Source: Apiotrichum sp. Y4204 (taxonomy: Eukaryota; Basidiomycota; Tremellomycetes; Trichosporonales; Trichosporonaceae). From it: a DNA stretch of 64,000 nt. Position numbers and translations under genes: made by a program. Where the stretch lies: assembly GCA_025531455.1 (NCBI GenBank), contig JAMYHL010000032.1, positions 186,001-250,000 of the forward strand, in the 5' to 3' direction. Numbering within the stretch: position 1 is the stretch's first letter; each line of letters opens with the position of its first letter. The notes below the pieces were generated by a model. The model did no database searches, was not told the origin of the DNA, and was given only the letters and a program-made list of their open reading frames with translations. Below are positions 10,000 through 23,400 of this stretch, piece by piece.

Positions 10000-11633
10000 T
10001 TAGATCACGCGTACGGCGTACGCGATGCACACGAAGATCATCCGGTCCTGTCGGTCAGCCAAGCGCCGGGCGATCTCGGATCTATGTAGGAGCCGAATGC
10101 GAGCGTGGAGGAGAGGGCGCCCGGCGCCGGGATGGTCGAGACGAACAACATGGGGAAGTCTTCGGCGTGGGACGCCCAGGACAGGCTGAGGTGGCCCCCG
10201 AGCCCACCCCGACGAGACCGATGAGCTGCGTCGCCGGCCGCTGAGTGTCCATGCTGGATTGGGGCAGTCACACGACCCCGCCAGACAGATGGCTCAACCT
10301 GGACAGCCCTTCGCGATCAACCTGCCCAACGTGATTTATCTGTCCAGATGGAAATCCGTCTCACACACGGACACCGTGGACGCCGTGAACACTGCGATTT
10401 GCCGAGTGTCCCTCGACCTGTAACGAGCCACCGTCCCGGCAAGGGCGTACATGTTCCCATTCTGCCAGACGGTCCCATGGATCCATGTCCATGGCCTGGT
10501 CGGGAGTTCATGATCTCCTCCTGCTCCGTCATACCGTCACGCCCACCTCCACTTGCAGTTTCCAGACTCACGTTCGAGAAGATCTCCTGCACGACCGTGT
10601 CCGTTTCCTCCCAGTGGCACGACATGTCCGCGCGCCCGGCCTGTCCGAGATTCTCGCTGAATGTGGACGTCACCTGCGTGTTAGCCATGTGGGTGTGAGG
10701 GATGGGATGAAGGGATGGTGGTCCCACCGGGTTGCGATCTCTGGATCTATAAATCCACGGGTTGGTGCAATGTGCGAGCCTGTGCAACCCAATCTGTATC
10801 TCGTAAAGACCTCTCTCCAACGATGGGAACGGCCCCCATAAGCTCGCCGGCCCTCGCCTCCACGTACGGCCCATTCAGCTCGCGCACTCACAATGTACTT
10901 GAATCCACGGGGCTCAATCTCGAGCATGAGCTGCTTGACGCGCTGACATTAGTAGCTGACCGTGACGAATCCCGTGACTGAAGCAGCCTGTCTTGCGAAT
11001 GTCTGCTCGATTCCCGCGTTACGAGCTAAGACAGGCCAGGTCACGGGTGTCGTTCGGAGGACCCCGAGCTTGGACCCACACGCACCTCGCAGATCTCCTT
11101 GCTATACACGCTCATGCCCTTGCGGTCGCTCGCGTCCCACTGCACGCCATGCAGCGTGGAGGCGAGGAGCTGCGGTGTCAGCTTTGCCAAGCGGCGAGCG
11201 GCGAGCGGCGTCGGAGACGGCGACGCGGGGAGAAGACGTACGCTGCGCATTGCGGGGCGGAGCTTGTCCGCCGGGAACCTGTGGCGTTAGCGCTAGTGAT
11301 ACTGTGCTAGCGACACTAAAGCTGACTCGACTCGACTCGACTTGGCTCGGTCTGATAAGGGCTGGCTTTGTGTCTTCCCTCTGAACAGAATGCACAGTGC
11401 AGAGCGCAGAGCACAGGCAGCAGCAGCGCATGGGGACGTTCATGCACCCAGAGCTTCGAGACCCACAGCCAACCGCTCATCACCGCCAGCACCACTTGTA
11501 CTCACTTCTGGCGGACGCGAATCTCAGGCATGGGGGGCGGCGCGTTGAGAAACTTGAGGCGGTTTTTGAGCGTGCGCGAGTAGTGTTCAGTGGGAAGTTC
11601 GTCGCGGGACCTGAACGCGTCGAATGTCAACAT
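10000..11633 (-). CDS. Tctex1-type dynein light chain (DYNLT2B-like)
   Basis: Small dimeric light chain that binds dynein intermediate chains and cargo. Six exons reconstruct cleanly: 11506-11633, 11242-11278, 11086-11169, 10892-10942, 10572-10673 and 10000-10047, giving 149 residues with every phase matching. The Tctex1 fold is recognisable: KFPADKLRPAMRSLLASTLH (first helix), VYSKEICERVKQLMLEIEPR, GFKYIVTSTFSENLGQA and MSCHWEETDTVVQEIFSND, ending in the buried strand MIFVCIAYAVRVI. It matches the DYNLT2B pattern (MASRCFWDADTD...NDSLFCVV) better than DYNLT1. The N-terminal 40 residues are an extension. The 72-nt second intron is frame-neutral, so a naive model would retain it. The fifth intron is long (524 nt). 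The start is the first ATG after an in-frame stop; an upstream leader exon cannot be excluded. Confidence 0.87.
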
Positions 11634-12690
11634 CTCGGATATCTAGATATCTCGATATCTACCACTCCAGTGTCGCGTGGTATACAGGTGCGCGGAGTGG
11701 ATGCGACGTCCGGGGCGGGGGCGGCGGGATGGCGCTCGCGGGCGGTGTGGGCTGAATGGGTGCTGAAGGTGGCCAGGTACGGCAGGCGCGTGTTCTGGGT
11801 CACTGGCACCTGACTGCAGGACACTGAGCGTACCAGCGTACCAGCGAAGAGTACCTGGAGTGCGGCCCGGTAGGCAAACTGTTGTACTCCGGATTGGCCG
11901 GAATTCGGCGACGCGGCGGCGGAGGTAACCGACCGTGTCCGCGAGACAGATACAAGACTGAGAGGCCTGAGAGGCAAGCGGCGCCCGAGACGAGACTTGT
12001 TTCTGGGAGCTGGCGCAGAGGGGGCTGAAGGATGTGTCTTGCTCGATAGAGGAGCAGATTGGAATGAAAGGCTGGAGGAATGCTGGCACAGAGGAATGCG
12101 ACAACGGCCTGCTCTGCGGTGCTCTCTGCCTGGGTGGCAAGCGTTGTGGACGGCGCAACAGTGCCCAGTCCCACAATGCGGGGCGCGGCAGAAGAGGGCC
12201 ATCTCCGGGTTTGAAAAAAAGTGTCAGCCAGGAGCCAGGAGATTCAGGCGCCAAACACGCACGCCTGACACAGTGTGTGTACTACCCCGCACTGCACTAC
12301 TGCACCACGCATCCACCATCCACAACTCTTCCACCGCCGCCCGTTGTCTTAGCCGGACGTGTGACCTCGTTTTTCGCCTGGGCTCGTCGGATTGTTACCA
12401 TTTTACGCGCGGTAATCGAGTAACCCACATACCCAACAGACACGACCAGATCACACTCATTCACTCTCTCTCTTCCACTTCCCTCTTGAATATCATCTTG
12501 CTTGCACGCTCTTATCATCTCTTGAAATCTTATCGACGCGAAAAATCGGCCTACGACACGCGCGGGTCCTATTTATATGGCACTTGTAGGACGTGTGTGA
12601 ACTTTGACGAGAAGTGAGGTGTGAAATCCAAACAACAAAGCGGAGGGAATCAGATTCACCACCACAAACCCCGGTACCACTCCATCGTCA
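11634..12690. promoter_or_regulatory. Divergent promoter region between the dynein light chain and Pex11-family genes
   Basis: Begins with a nested GATATC palindrome cluster (11638-11659) a few bases from the dynein light chain ATG. The 12290-12540 part is C/T-rich on the plus strand (runs such as CTCTCTCTCTTCC), the usual look of a start-site region for the downstream Pex11 gene. Several open stretches exist on the minus strand but none looks conserved. Confidence 0.45.
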
Positions 12691-14454
12691 ATGTCCACAA
12701 CCACGACAACGGAGCTTTGGACCCCAGTGCGCACGACCATTGCTGGGACCACAGTCACTCGCAACTCCCTCCACACCCACGGACCCGGACCCAGCCACGG
12801 CCACGGTCACGTCCACGCAGTCAGGACAAGGACATCCAACACGGCCCTGGACCGGCAGCAGCTCTTTGACAACGACGACATCTTTCGCTGCGCGCCAACC
12901 GACACTGCCAATACTCCCTCTTTCCATCACCAACCTCATTCTCACTCTCACTCTCAGACTCAGTCTCACTCCCGACACCAGCCGTCCTCCCCACCCAGCG
13001 TCCCTCACTACTATTCCTACTCGCCGCATTACGCGAATATCAACAATAATCCCTTCGCGTCTCCGTCCTTGCAGCAATCCACACGGCCGAGGCAGTCGTC
13101 ATCCTCGTCGGCCTTTTCTCCATCCCCTTACTTTGCTGTACCTGCAGTACCGCTCCACCACCCCTCGCCCGTTCGCGCACACAGCTATCCGCTAGGCTAC
13201 AACGTCCACGGCCCGTTTTCTCTGCCCGGATTCTCGGCCGCGTCCAGCTCTGTCGGCTCTCACCACCACCTCCCTTCTCCACCACTATCCATATCCGCCA
13301 TGCCTGATCCATGGGGCGCAGACCGCGAGGATGGCGAATGGGCCGGGAACCCATCATCACCGAATGGCCTCCCGTCGCCGCGCATGGTCCCCCTTCCCCC
13401 AACAGCTCCAGTCGCATACCCCCGGGCCAAGCCCGCCCCACGGACTTATGCACCACCCGCTCCTCACGCGATTGAAGTATGGTCAGGTCTTATGGATTTG
13501 TCTAAAGGACGCGACAAGGTCCTAGTGAGTACGCGTGCATGCCAGCGGGATCTGCATGGACCCCGCGACTGTTGCCCTTACAAACGTGGCCTTATAACCG
13601 TGGCTAACACGTCTCAGAAAACCGTCCAGTACACACTTCGAACATACCTCTACATCCTCAGCCTCATCAAGGCTATTCGCCCGCTGACATTGTGGTTCCG
13701 TGCCAACGAGAAGCGTACCAAGCTCGCTGTCAGCGGCCTGTCTCTCACACGAAAGTGTTTGCTTCTCCTCAATCCTCTTCGCCCAGCCGGCGCCCTTCTT
13801 TCCCCGGAACCCACATCGGCACGCGAGTTCCTCAACCACCTCATCGACCTCATTGGCGCTCTCGCCGACGACATCTTCTGTCTCTCCCGCCTTGGCCTCG
13901 TGAGCCGCAAAAAGGGCGTAATTGCCGACCGCTGGGCCAAGTAAGTGACGCCTGGATTCCGGCGCTGACCCAATACAGCCGAATTTGGTTCTTCAACACA
14001 ATCACCGGCCTCTACGAGCAGTACGTCAAGTCGTACACTGTGCGCGACGCTTCCGAGGAGCGCGAGGACGAGTGGAAAGTACGCAAGCTGCTATGTGATC
14101 TTGTCTTCGTCTGTGCGTATAGAGCGCCGCTCGACACCGGCATGCTGACATTTTTTTTTTCAGCCTATGACATCTTCAACCTCACTTGGTTCCGTGAGCC
14201 GGTGCTCTGCGCAGCCGGCCTTTCTGGAGCATTGATCAGGTGCGTTCGGCGTGGGTCGGTGCATGGGACGGTGCGCAGCACGGGGTGTCGGGGGCCGAAA
14301 GGATACAGTGCAATGCTGGCATGTCCTAAAAAGCCGCCTCCCTGTCGCCTGTCCCGGCTATCCTACTGTGAATTGCCGGCGTGTTATTGACACTCTTAGC
14401 GTGGGTCAGCTATATACCAAGCAGTACAAAACGCTTGCCAAGAGGCATCAGTAG
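12691..14454 (+). CDS. PEX11: Pex11-family peroxisome proliferation protein with a long disordered N-terminus
   Basis: Membrane-remodelling protein for peroxisome elongation and division. Five exons, 12691-13524, 13618-13940, 13979-14112, 14164-14239 and 14400-14454, give 473 residues. The Pex11 domain starts near residue 262 with EVWSGLMDLSKGRDKVLKTV and continues QYTLRTYLYILSLIK, LTRKCLLLLNPLRPAG, NHLIDLIGALADDIFCLSRL, VRDASEEREDEWKVRKLLCD and SYDIFNLTWFREPVLCAAGL. Residues 1-260 are low-complexity: His/Ser/Pro/Gln-rich, with GHGHVHAV-type and HSHSHSQTQSHS stretches and no predicted fold. Ordinary Pex11 proteins are about 230-280 residues, so this doubles the length. The coding frame is open and continuous from the first ATG, so the extension is part of exon 1 rather than a misjoined leader, although an internal start cannot be excluded. 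Intron 2 is only 38 nt. Confidence 0.85.
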
Positions 14455-17400
14455 GCATGCTCATGTCCACGGTTGTGCACGGCGGCTTTAGCGACAGCAG
14501 CGCGGCAACGATGACGGCCACGACTAAGCATACAGGGTGACGAGTGGGGTGGGAGGAGTTGGGTTTTTGTGGGTTTTCGTTTGTTCAAGGCAACGACAAG
14601 ACAAGGATATACCCTGGACTCTCATATATACATCAACGACTATGATCGCATGCCAGTTGCGATATGACTGACGGTGCGCGGCACCGAATCAGATACTTTG
14701 GTGCATGCATCGACTGCACCTCCAGTCCTAACAACCACTCACCGTGCCTTGACAGCTGACAGCTGACACTTTCTTTGCCACGTTGTCCACGTTGGGTACT
14801 CACACGCTTTATACTCCGCTTCCGTACTTGGCCGTTCCTTCCCCGAACCCCCGTCCCCTCCGTGCCAAACACCCCACCTCCCGACCGGCTCCGAACTGGG
14901 CGCCAAACATCACCAAGGTTGGATACGCCGAACAGAGTTTAGACCAGGCCCCGAGGCCCAGTTCCTGTCCGGCGCGCTAGCGGCTTGGCGGCTGTATATC
15001 GTGGCGGGACAAGTGACTGTCGACTCGAGGTGACTGGACGCCGAACACCGAGCACCAGTTACTGGACGTCTTGCGATTAGTGCATTGAATATTGAATGCG
15101 GATTGCTTGCAGAAAGATGAAAGATGCCGGCACTAGGACCACACAAATGCAGACTAACGCGTGCTGCGCAACCACCCCCTTCCGCTGGGAACTCAGCCCG
15201 AAAACAAGTGTATCGCCCTGCTCTAGAGGCTGTAGATGTGTGGTGGTGGCAAGACCATGCCTCGCACAAAATGCGAGAATGACCTTCAGACCTACAGCTG
15301 GCAACCCGTAGTCACTCGGGATCCTGGAAAGCCACACAGTTCACAAGAACGCCGAGGTCTGACTTTCGTAGCTCGTACGCTCTCGCGCGCGTTTGGCTCC
15401 GCTAGTGCAGTTCCTCTTACGCGATGACTGGTTTGGTTGCCGTCACATTTCTGCGGATCTGCGGGCTGTGAATGTGCCAGAGAGCGGGGTTGGACCGAAA
15501 CGAACAAACTGGGCCGAAACCGAGAAATGAGGGAGCGCTGGGCCGGACGATATTTGGGCTTGGACCAGGTGCCGGATCCGAACCGAGAGCTGAGTTCGAA
15601 GAACTGGACGAACGACGAGAGCTCCCGGACCACGGAATGCGCAAGAAGCCGACATAGTCGCACCAGTGGATTCTGCGAACGCCGTTCGCCCGGGTGTGGC
15701 CCCCACGCATATCTGGCTGCCGTATCGGACATGGTGTACAGATACGCTCGCCGGCAGAAACTCGGGTGACACAGCACCTCGCTTTGCGGCGACAACCGTC
15801 GGCGGGCCTGTCGACAGCGCACACAATTCGCCTCGTCGTCGAGCCGTCGTCGTCGGCCACCACGATCCCCTCATCAGGCCGCATCCGCCAAAGGACAATA
15901 ATCGAGAATAGCGTAGGATGCAGCGAGCCCACCGGCCTTGATCTGCGGATTGGTAGAGGATCGAAACGTGGGTACGTGGGTCTGGTGGAAACGCGTAATG
16001 TGATGTGCGAGGTTGGTACGATGAGGGAAGGGTTCATAGATGACCATCATGCCGCGGAGCTGCCGAGCTGTGGTCAGCAGGGAAAGGCGACCCAGGGGAT
16101 CTGACGAAGCTGCACAGCATTTCCGAGAACCACAGATCGGCAGCCGCTTCCCTAATCGAGGTGACACGTCTTTACGCTCCGAGATGTCACACCTCGACTC
16201 CCTCCGTCGCGTTTGGCCTCGCCTTTGTCTTCCGCCTCGGCACTTTCGTCACGTCGCGCGCTTCAACACGGGGTCGCGCTGTTGTCAGCGCCGAGGGTAT
16301 GACCACCTCCATCGCGGCACGGGGCCTTTAGGTCGAGTGTTGCGGGTACCGTGAGCCTTGGGCGGACGTCTTATGTCCCCGAGCTGTCGTCCGATGCAGG
16401 CTTCCATGACGACCTGTTCCAAGGCGCGAGGATCACTAATAGAGATAAGAAGCAAGAATGGCTGTGCCTCTTGGGAAAGAGAGGTGTATTGTGGCGGACG
16501 GTAAATGTAATCGCTGTTGATATTCCAGACCCATGCTGCCTTGTGGGCTTGTGGGTCGTGAGTTGTAGAAGAACTGGAACCGGGATAAGCATTCCGTCGC
16601 TTGGAGTCAGTGAGTCAGTCCGCTCGTTTATTTCAACCCAGTCGCGCCCCCAGCTTCACTTGTTCCTCGTTACTCCGGTGTTTCTCCTGTTTTCTCCTGT
16701 ATCACCTTGCGCCTCTCAAGGCCTATTTCACTTGATGTCGAGCACGACATTCTCGCCTCGCTCATAACACGGCCAAGTCATTCAGCGAGCTGAGGCTGTC
16801 GGGGCTATGACCACCGTATCCTGTTCCGGAAGTGTCAGTGGCTTGGGGTACACCGTTCGCTTTCGCATATGTCGCCGTTTCGTCGCTATGTGTCCATCGT
16901 CAAGGCAAAGTGCTCCATTCTTCACACTTCTCCCACACCCAATATCTGTAACGACCATGCCGATTCACCACTGCAACCGCGCTCCCAGAAGAGCAGGGGT
17001 GGAAGAAACTCATAGCGTGGTTGCTCTGTTGCTCCGTCGTTGTGGAGTGTAGTCGAGGTTCGAGGTTGGCGGCCAGGAACGCCTCACTCCAACACAATGG
17101 TGAAACATTTCTGCGACTGGCGATCCTCGCAACTCGAGCGTCTGCTAGCGCGCCCGCATCCCGGGTACGTGCCGATAAAATGCGTGGCGCGAGCCTGGCC
17201 GGGGCGCTAGTGGCCGTCGAAGCGTCACATGTGCGATGATATGGCGGGGCGGCGAGAACGTGATCGTGAGGAATACAGCACGCGTCGGCAATCAGCGCCG
17301 GATAAACCAAACGCAACCAGTCCCCGTCAATCGTGTTGCCGTAGCACCCTCTGTGGCAGTTTCCGAGGTTCAACACCAGGATGGACTGTCCAATCTCGTG

Positions 17401-20400
17401 CAGGCGATAAGCATCATCGTTGGGGTACACGCGCTTCGTCATCCTAGGGTACGTGCTCCAATTCTTCGAGGGATCAGTAGCTGTCCCGTAGTTGGAATGG
17501 CGTGAGGCTCAATTCTGAACGCACCGACAAGGCTGCACCAAGTGAAAGTCTGGGAGCTTTCCCGGCATTCTTGCGCCTTCTCCGACTCACGACAGTGAGG
17601 CACACCGCATGCACTATCCCCGGCTGGCCGAATCCAAAGCAGGAGTCGCCGGTCATGTCCATTTGGGAACGACATCTGAGCAGCCTCGACAGCCTTGCTT
17701 GAGTCAGGTCACAAAGGGACACTAGAAGTCACCTCGACCACATTGTTTCGCGTTTCTCGACGACAGGAGTCGCTACCACGATCGAGATCGAAGGACAAAG
17801 ATCGTGAACGCGATCATGGCCGTTATCGAGACGGGTACCGAAGTCGCGATCTGTGTCCCGGGGGCCGCGGAGGTCAAGATGTGACGATGGGCTTGAACTG
17901 ACCCTGCTGGGAGGGAGCACACGTCGCGAGTGTAGAATGTTTGCAGGCCGAGTTTCGGGAATTTCCTCGACCGTGCCGCTAACTCTCTTTACGTCAATAG
18001 TGTTGTGTAGGCTCTCAACGTAGGGCCACTCGATACGAAACGGAGGATCAGGACCGCTGCAAGTCGAACGTGCGTCCACAGGTCACGCAGTCGACGACCT
18101 TGGCAGTCATGTTCGTGTCTGGCTTTTAGGTGTGGGAAATCCGGAGGACGGACTGAGATGGACGAGGAGGCAGCGCGGATGAGAGTCAAACACGCAAGCG
18201 AAAATGAAGAGCACGGAGCCGGTTTGGTAACCTAAATCGATCGCGAGAACGGATAGAACGCCGCTTTACCCAGACCCACCAGACACCGACGTGATGTGAC
18301 CCCGAAAATGCAGCCCGAGATGAGAAACCAAGCTGTGGTGAGAAACCAAGCTGCGGCATGAAACCCAATGCCGGGTGTGAACCCAGTGGCAACTGCTCGG
18401 ATCACTCGGATCAAAATCGCTGCCGGCCTTGTGGCGGCTGGCCGCGAGTCTTGGTGAGCTTCAATAATCACAAGCGCGTTTGCAGGGGCATTGTGGTGAT
18501 CCTTCAATTGCTTATGTCCTAAGTGCTGCCCGTCGTACACGTCGTACACGCATGCCGAAGTTATCCAACCACGACATTGCCAGCGAGCCGTTCGATGTCG
18601 ACCTTCGATGTCGTAACGATATTTAGATTAGGACTTCGAGACTGAGCGGGACATTTGGAGTAAACATCAGCGCTCAGCAGCAGCTCGTTCGACGTCGGAA
18701 AAAGGTCGTTGCTGTTCAGCAGTATGCTGCAGGTCCTGCTTTCGGCATAATCAGCCAGCCCGAGTAGCCTCCTGCTGGCTTACACCACCCATTGACCCCG
18801 TCGATGATCCACAAAGGAAACACCATCGTGCTGGTCGTTGTCTGCGCTCCGCATTTTCCATCGTCTCGAGAGCGGTGATTCCCAGGCCCATGAAGAAATG
18901 TCCCCTCCGTCCGGGGGCTGTGCGATATCCGATCACACGCTCGGTGTTGTTTTGCCGATAACAGAGCGGTTTGTGTGCTGTCTGTTCCACTCGCGATCCA
19001 GTGAAGCGGTCAATTACACCGGAGCAGGCTGGAAACTTTGGGGAGGCGGCTGGAGAAAAAGAGAGCTGCGTGGCGTTGTGGCGGGTCTGATCACTTCCTC
19101 ATCATCGGCGACAAGCAACGTACTCTCCTCCTTGCCATGTCGGGAACTGGATACCGGCGTGTCATCAAAATACGCCATGATGCCTGTGAAGATGCTGAAA
19201 GCGTGCGAGTCATCGCAGTCAAGTCCAATGAGACGAGCTCCCCACTACGCGCAACAACGATGGCGCTCAAGGCTAGGGATGTTAGCATGCGGTTCTCGAG
19301 GCACGTACAGGAAGTGCACTAAACTTTGTCTGAGGAATACACCAGACTGTCTGGAGGGTACTCCTCGCAGTTGCCACGGACACGGAGACATGGTCTCGCT
19401 GCGAGATCGTTCCCCGTACCGCGAGCCACGTCGCCAGCTCGTCAAGCTCGTCAGGCGATCTGGCATGCTACGTACTGGTGCTATGTCTGTTGTGGTGACT
19501 GAATCTCACGAGGCGTTCGTGGCACATGGTGGGTGTGTCATGCTACATGTGTTATCCGAAGCCAAGGCGCAATGGATGAGGCGAATGAAGAACATCCGAG
19601 GCAACGCCAGGCAACGCCACCACGGCAGACCGGCTGAGCTTAAGGCCTAAAACTCTAACCTGCAAGCAAAAGGCCCCCGTGGCTCATTTGGGCAGCAGAG
19701 TGTTCCTGCAACACCATCCATTCCCGCGTGCCTGGCTCGCCCGATTCCAACCTGGAACTGCGATGAGAGTACGACGGCATGACCCTGGGTGCCGTATGCT
19801 GCCTGTAACAGCCAAGCAGTGGCCCGCGGCCTGCAGCCAGTCAGCAACGTCCCGGATAACATACATGCCACCCTTGGGTCCTTCGGGAAGATGCCAGTAG
19901 AGCCAAGAGCCGCTTGGATCACCGTTACCGGCTCACTAAAGGCCCCGGCTCCGCGATCCTTGCGCAGATGCCTGCGTGGTTTGCCCACTGTCTTGGGGCG
20001 AGGAGTTTTGAACTTTAGCTTTGAACTTTAGCTTTCAGGGAGCCAGGGAGTCGCACAGTGACAGGCACGCATGCTCACACTCTCGTCCGAGTTCTCCCTG
20101 AGGATCTCGCGGATGCGAACTAGAGGATGATGATGAGGTGGATCTGTTCAAGCGGTGGAAACTCGGACGACTGCAAACGCAACGAAGTTGAGCTTAGAGA
20201 GCTCGACCCGCAGAGTGACTCACACACTGTAAACTGCTGAAGGTCAGGCTCGAGTCGGGGGTGTTCTGCCCGTGATTCGATGTCAGCGTTAAACGAGGGC
20301 CCTGTACCGACGTCAGTGCAGAGCCCACAGGGTCATATCATTCAGACGTCTAGAGATACGCCGGCATCGCATCTGGGATCTGTGGCGGAGAGGGAGGGTG

Positions 20401-23400
20401 GTCGAGCCAGTGGTCCGCCGTCGTCCCTCATCTGCCACGATCCACAATGTACGCGACAGTCACGTCAACGGCACAGGAGAGGTGTCCCGCCCGCTCACGG
20501 GGACAACAGGTGCAGAAGGAGAATGCTTGACGAACGCGAGCGGAACATGCCGAGATCTCGCTGAGGAAGTGAAAAGAAAGGAAAGGATCTTGGACGCCGG
20601 TATGATCTCCGTCCGTACATGACTGCGGACCTCGATGTCAATGCCAATGCTGTGCTTGGCCTTTGCTGGCGGGCATTGAAGATTGTTCTTGCCCGTCGCG
20701 GGGCCCTTGTTCCTCCGACATGGTTCCTTTGGATCCTCTGTTTCATCACTGTCGGACTGATATTCAGTCACATTGGGCCGCGCGACTTATCAATCCCTGC
20801 TGCATAATGTCCCAGGCGGTTCCGGCGGCGAGATCCTCACGGGCGATTGCGGAGGCCTCCACCTACCAGATGTGGCTTTGTGGGACCCAAAATGCTTGAG
20901 CCGACAGCGACATGCCCGGCTGTGGTATACATTCAAGTGTCCGAGAGGAGGGGGCGGTGATACAGTACATCCAAAATAGCACCGCAGTGCAGTGCTGCCG
21001 TTCAGGAATGGTTCAGTCCCCAGGCTTCGACACGCACCTTGGAGAACTTCTTATCCTCTGCACAGCTCGCATTATAAACCATTCGATCAGAGCCAAGTTA
21101 GGTCCGCGGGCAATCAGGTGTGGCGGCATTTAGCTGCCACCCCCTCGTCTTGACCAACCAAAACCTATGCAGCTCCACTTTCTTGACCGCACCAATCCCT
21201 ATCTTGACTACGTCGATCTCCGGTTGATTCCCTATCACGGGTAAAGATTCGATCAGTATCCCGACCCAACCCCAGGTTACCATTTTGTTGTTGGGCTGCG
21301 CGTGTCATCAGCCGGCACCTGGAGAAGAACATTTCTAACGCCTCGCTAAGATGCTGATTTCTCTGGACAGTGGTCTTGCTTACCATCTGTTGTATCCATG
21401 CTGATTGAGGACTCACATCTGCCCCGCACTTTGTCTGGGGCCGGTGGAGTACGCCGCCTGTGAAATCTGGTATGTCAGCCACCGTCGGATGCCGGGATGT
21501 GGCGCTCGGGGCTGGAAATGTCTAGACTCTAACCTCCATTGAATGTCTCGGACGATCGAACGCTACCGACGCGTAAGGTATGAATTCCAGACACAACCCG
21601 TCCCGACATACCAAGGCAGTACCACATACCGTCGTCATCCCATGTCTGGTCGCAGGTTTAATGCGGGCTGGAGCGAATTGTTTGGCCGGCTTCTGTAGTC
21701 TTCCATCGCTTCTGAGATTTTATCTCGTAGTGCGCACGTTGTACCTATCGGGGCTAGCTGGGTTAGCGTGTATGCTGCGATTGGGGAGCCACGCAGCATC
21801 TCGGCGAACCGCGACTATGGTGGAGGTGGGGTTGGATGCGGTTGCATCCTGTCAGGAATGAGGGGCAGCGACTGACCCTGTCCGTATGCCCTCCACCTTG
21901 TTTACAGTGCATGTGTCATGTGTTCCTTCTGGTCAGGCGACCTGTGCGATGGCGACAGCCAGCCCCGAACCCTGTTAACACGAGGAGACGCGAGGGAGTG
22001 ACACTTGAAGCTTGTGCGACCATCACAGCCGAGGCTGCCATGGGCAGCAGTTTCAAGACGAGAGGTGGTTCCATGACAAGGCGATAAGTGACCTTGTCTT
22101 GTCTCATGAGTACAATATAGCCTTATGGGCCATATGGATGCAGGAGCCATGCGTCTGAGGATCCGGTACCATGTCGACATGTCCTGAGCACCTCTCTGAG
22201 GTGATCCTTTTCTCTTCGCTGCGCCTGAGCTGGGCTTTTCGCAACGCCCTCGGGTCGTTTATTCGGCGTTTAATGTCCCCAGGTTGTTTATCCCCAACAG
22301 CTTGATTAATTGGCTGATTTCCCAGGTACATACGACGTGAGAGCCATACCCGCACCCACGTACTACGATTCAGGCTCGGAAGAGGACTCCATGATTGCAA
22401 GAGGGTCGCGCGCAGATGCCGGACCGAGGTGAGGACGAGGGCGGAACGTTTCTCGGGCATGCTGTTTATGTCAAGATTGGGCGTTGTTTATGCAAGGGCG
22501 CGCTCGATCACTCCCGCCTGGATTGTAGCTGGATCCAGCGTCACAAGCGGCAGAAGGGGCAGGGGCACCCACCCCCAAACAGCCCCGGTCTAAACATGGT
22601 AGTTGGTGGAAAACAGAAACCCTTCAGACCCGTTATCTTGGTACACATTGCACGGAGGCAGGTGCGTTTTCGCCCTGAGTCGTACGTCCATCACGACGGA
22701 ATGGAACTCGGGACCCTTTTCTTCCCTTGCCTTCTAGGTGCGCCATTGTGTTTTCTCAACCGGTCTGGCCAGCTGCCGGTGTCGCTTAAGTACCGAGGGA
22801 GCTGCTTGATACTTCCCTACTCAACGCCCCGAGGTTGATTTTACTTACCGCTGAGAGCCATGACTCATGCATGCTCTTGTGGATTTGTGAATTCCTTCTT
22901 CCAGGGAGCCTTGAAAAAATTCCATCCGTGTCAGTTGTATAACCGGAGCGCTTTCCGCATGCCTCGCCCCGTCGCTAGTGATCTGTGTATTTGTAAAGTA
23001 TCGTACGTAGCACAGGAGGAAGTACGGCACGTTACCGTTGATCAACACATGAGCAGCGAGGTTACGACACGGGCGCTGGGCCGTCTGCCGGTTGTGGCGG
23101 ACAAGTCAAACTGAGGGGCGTTGCCTCGCCGAGACACCGGATTCATGTCGAGCTCCGAGACAGAATCTCCGACGAGACGCGCTTTGAAGGGAAGCTTCTT
23201 GTAAGGTGCAGTTAGACGTTAAAGCTTTATCAAAGATTGGTTACCCACGTGGGGATTTAGGACATAGAATCAAGGCAAAACTGGGTGTTCGTGTGAGCCA
23301 AGCATGCTGGTGAGATTACCCTCCGCGGGCCGTACCAGCATCGGACAAACTGCTCAATGCAGCAAGAAACTAGTCAAGTCATGCGAGATCATGTTCGGAT

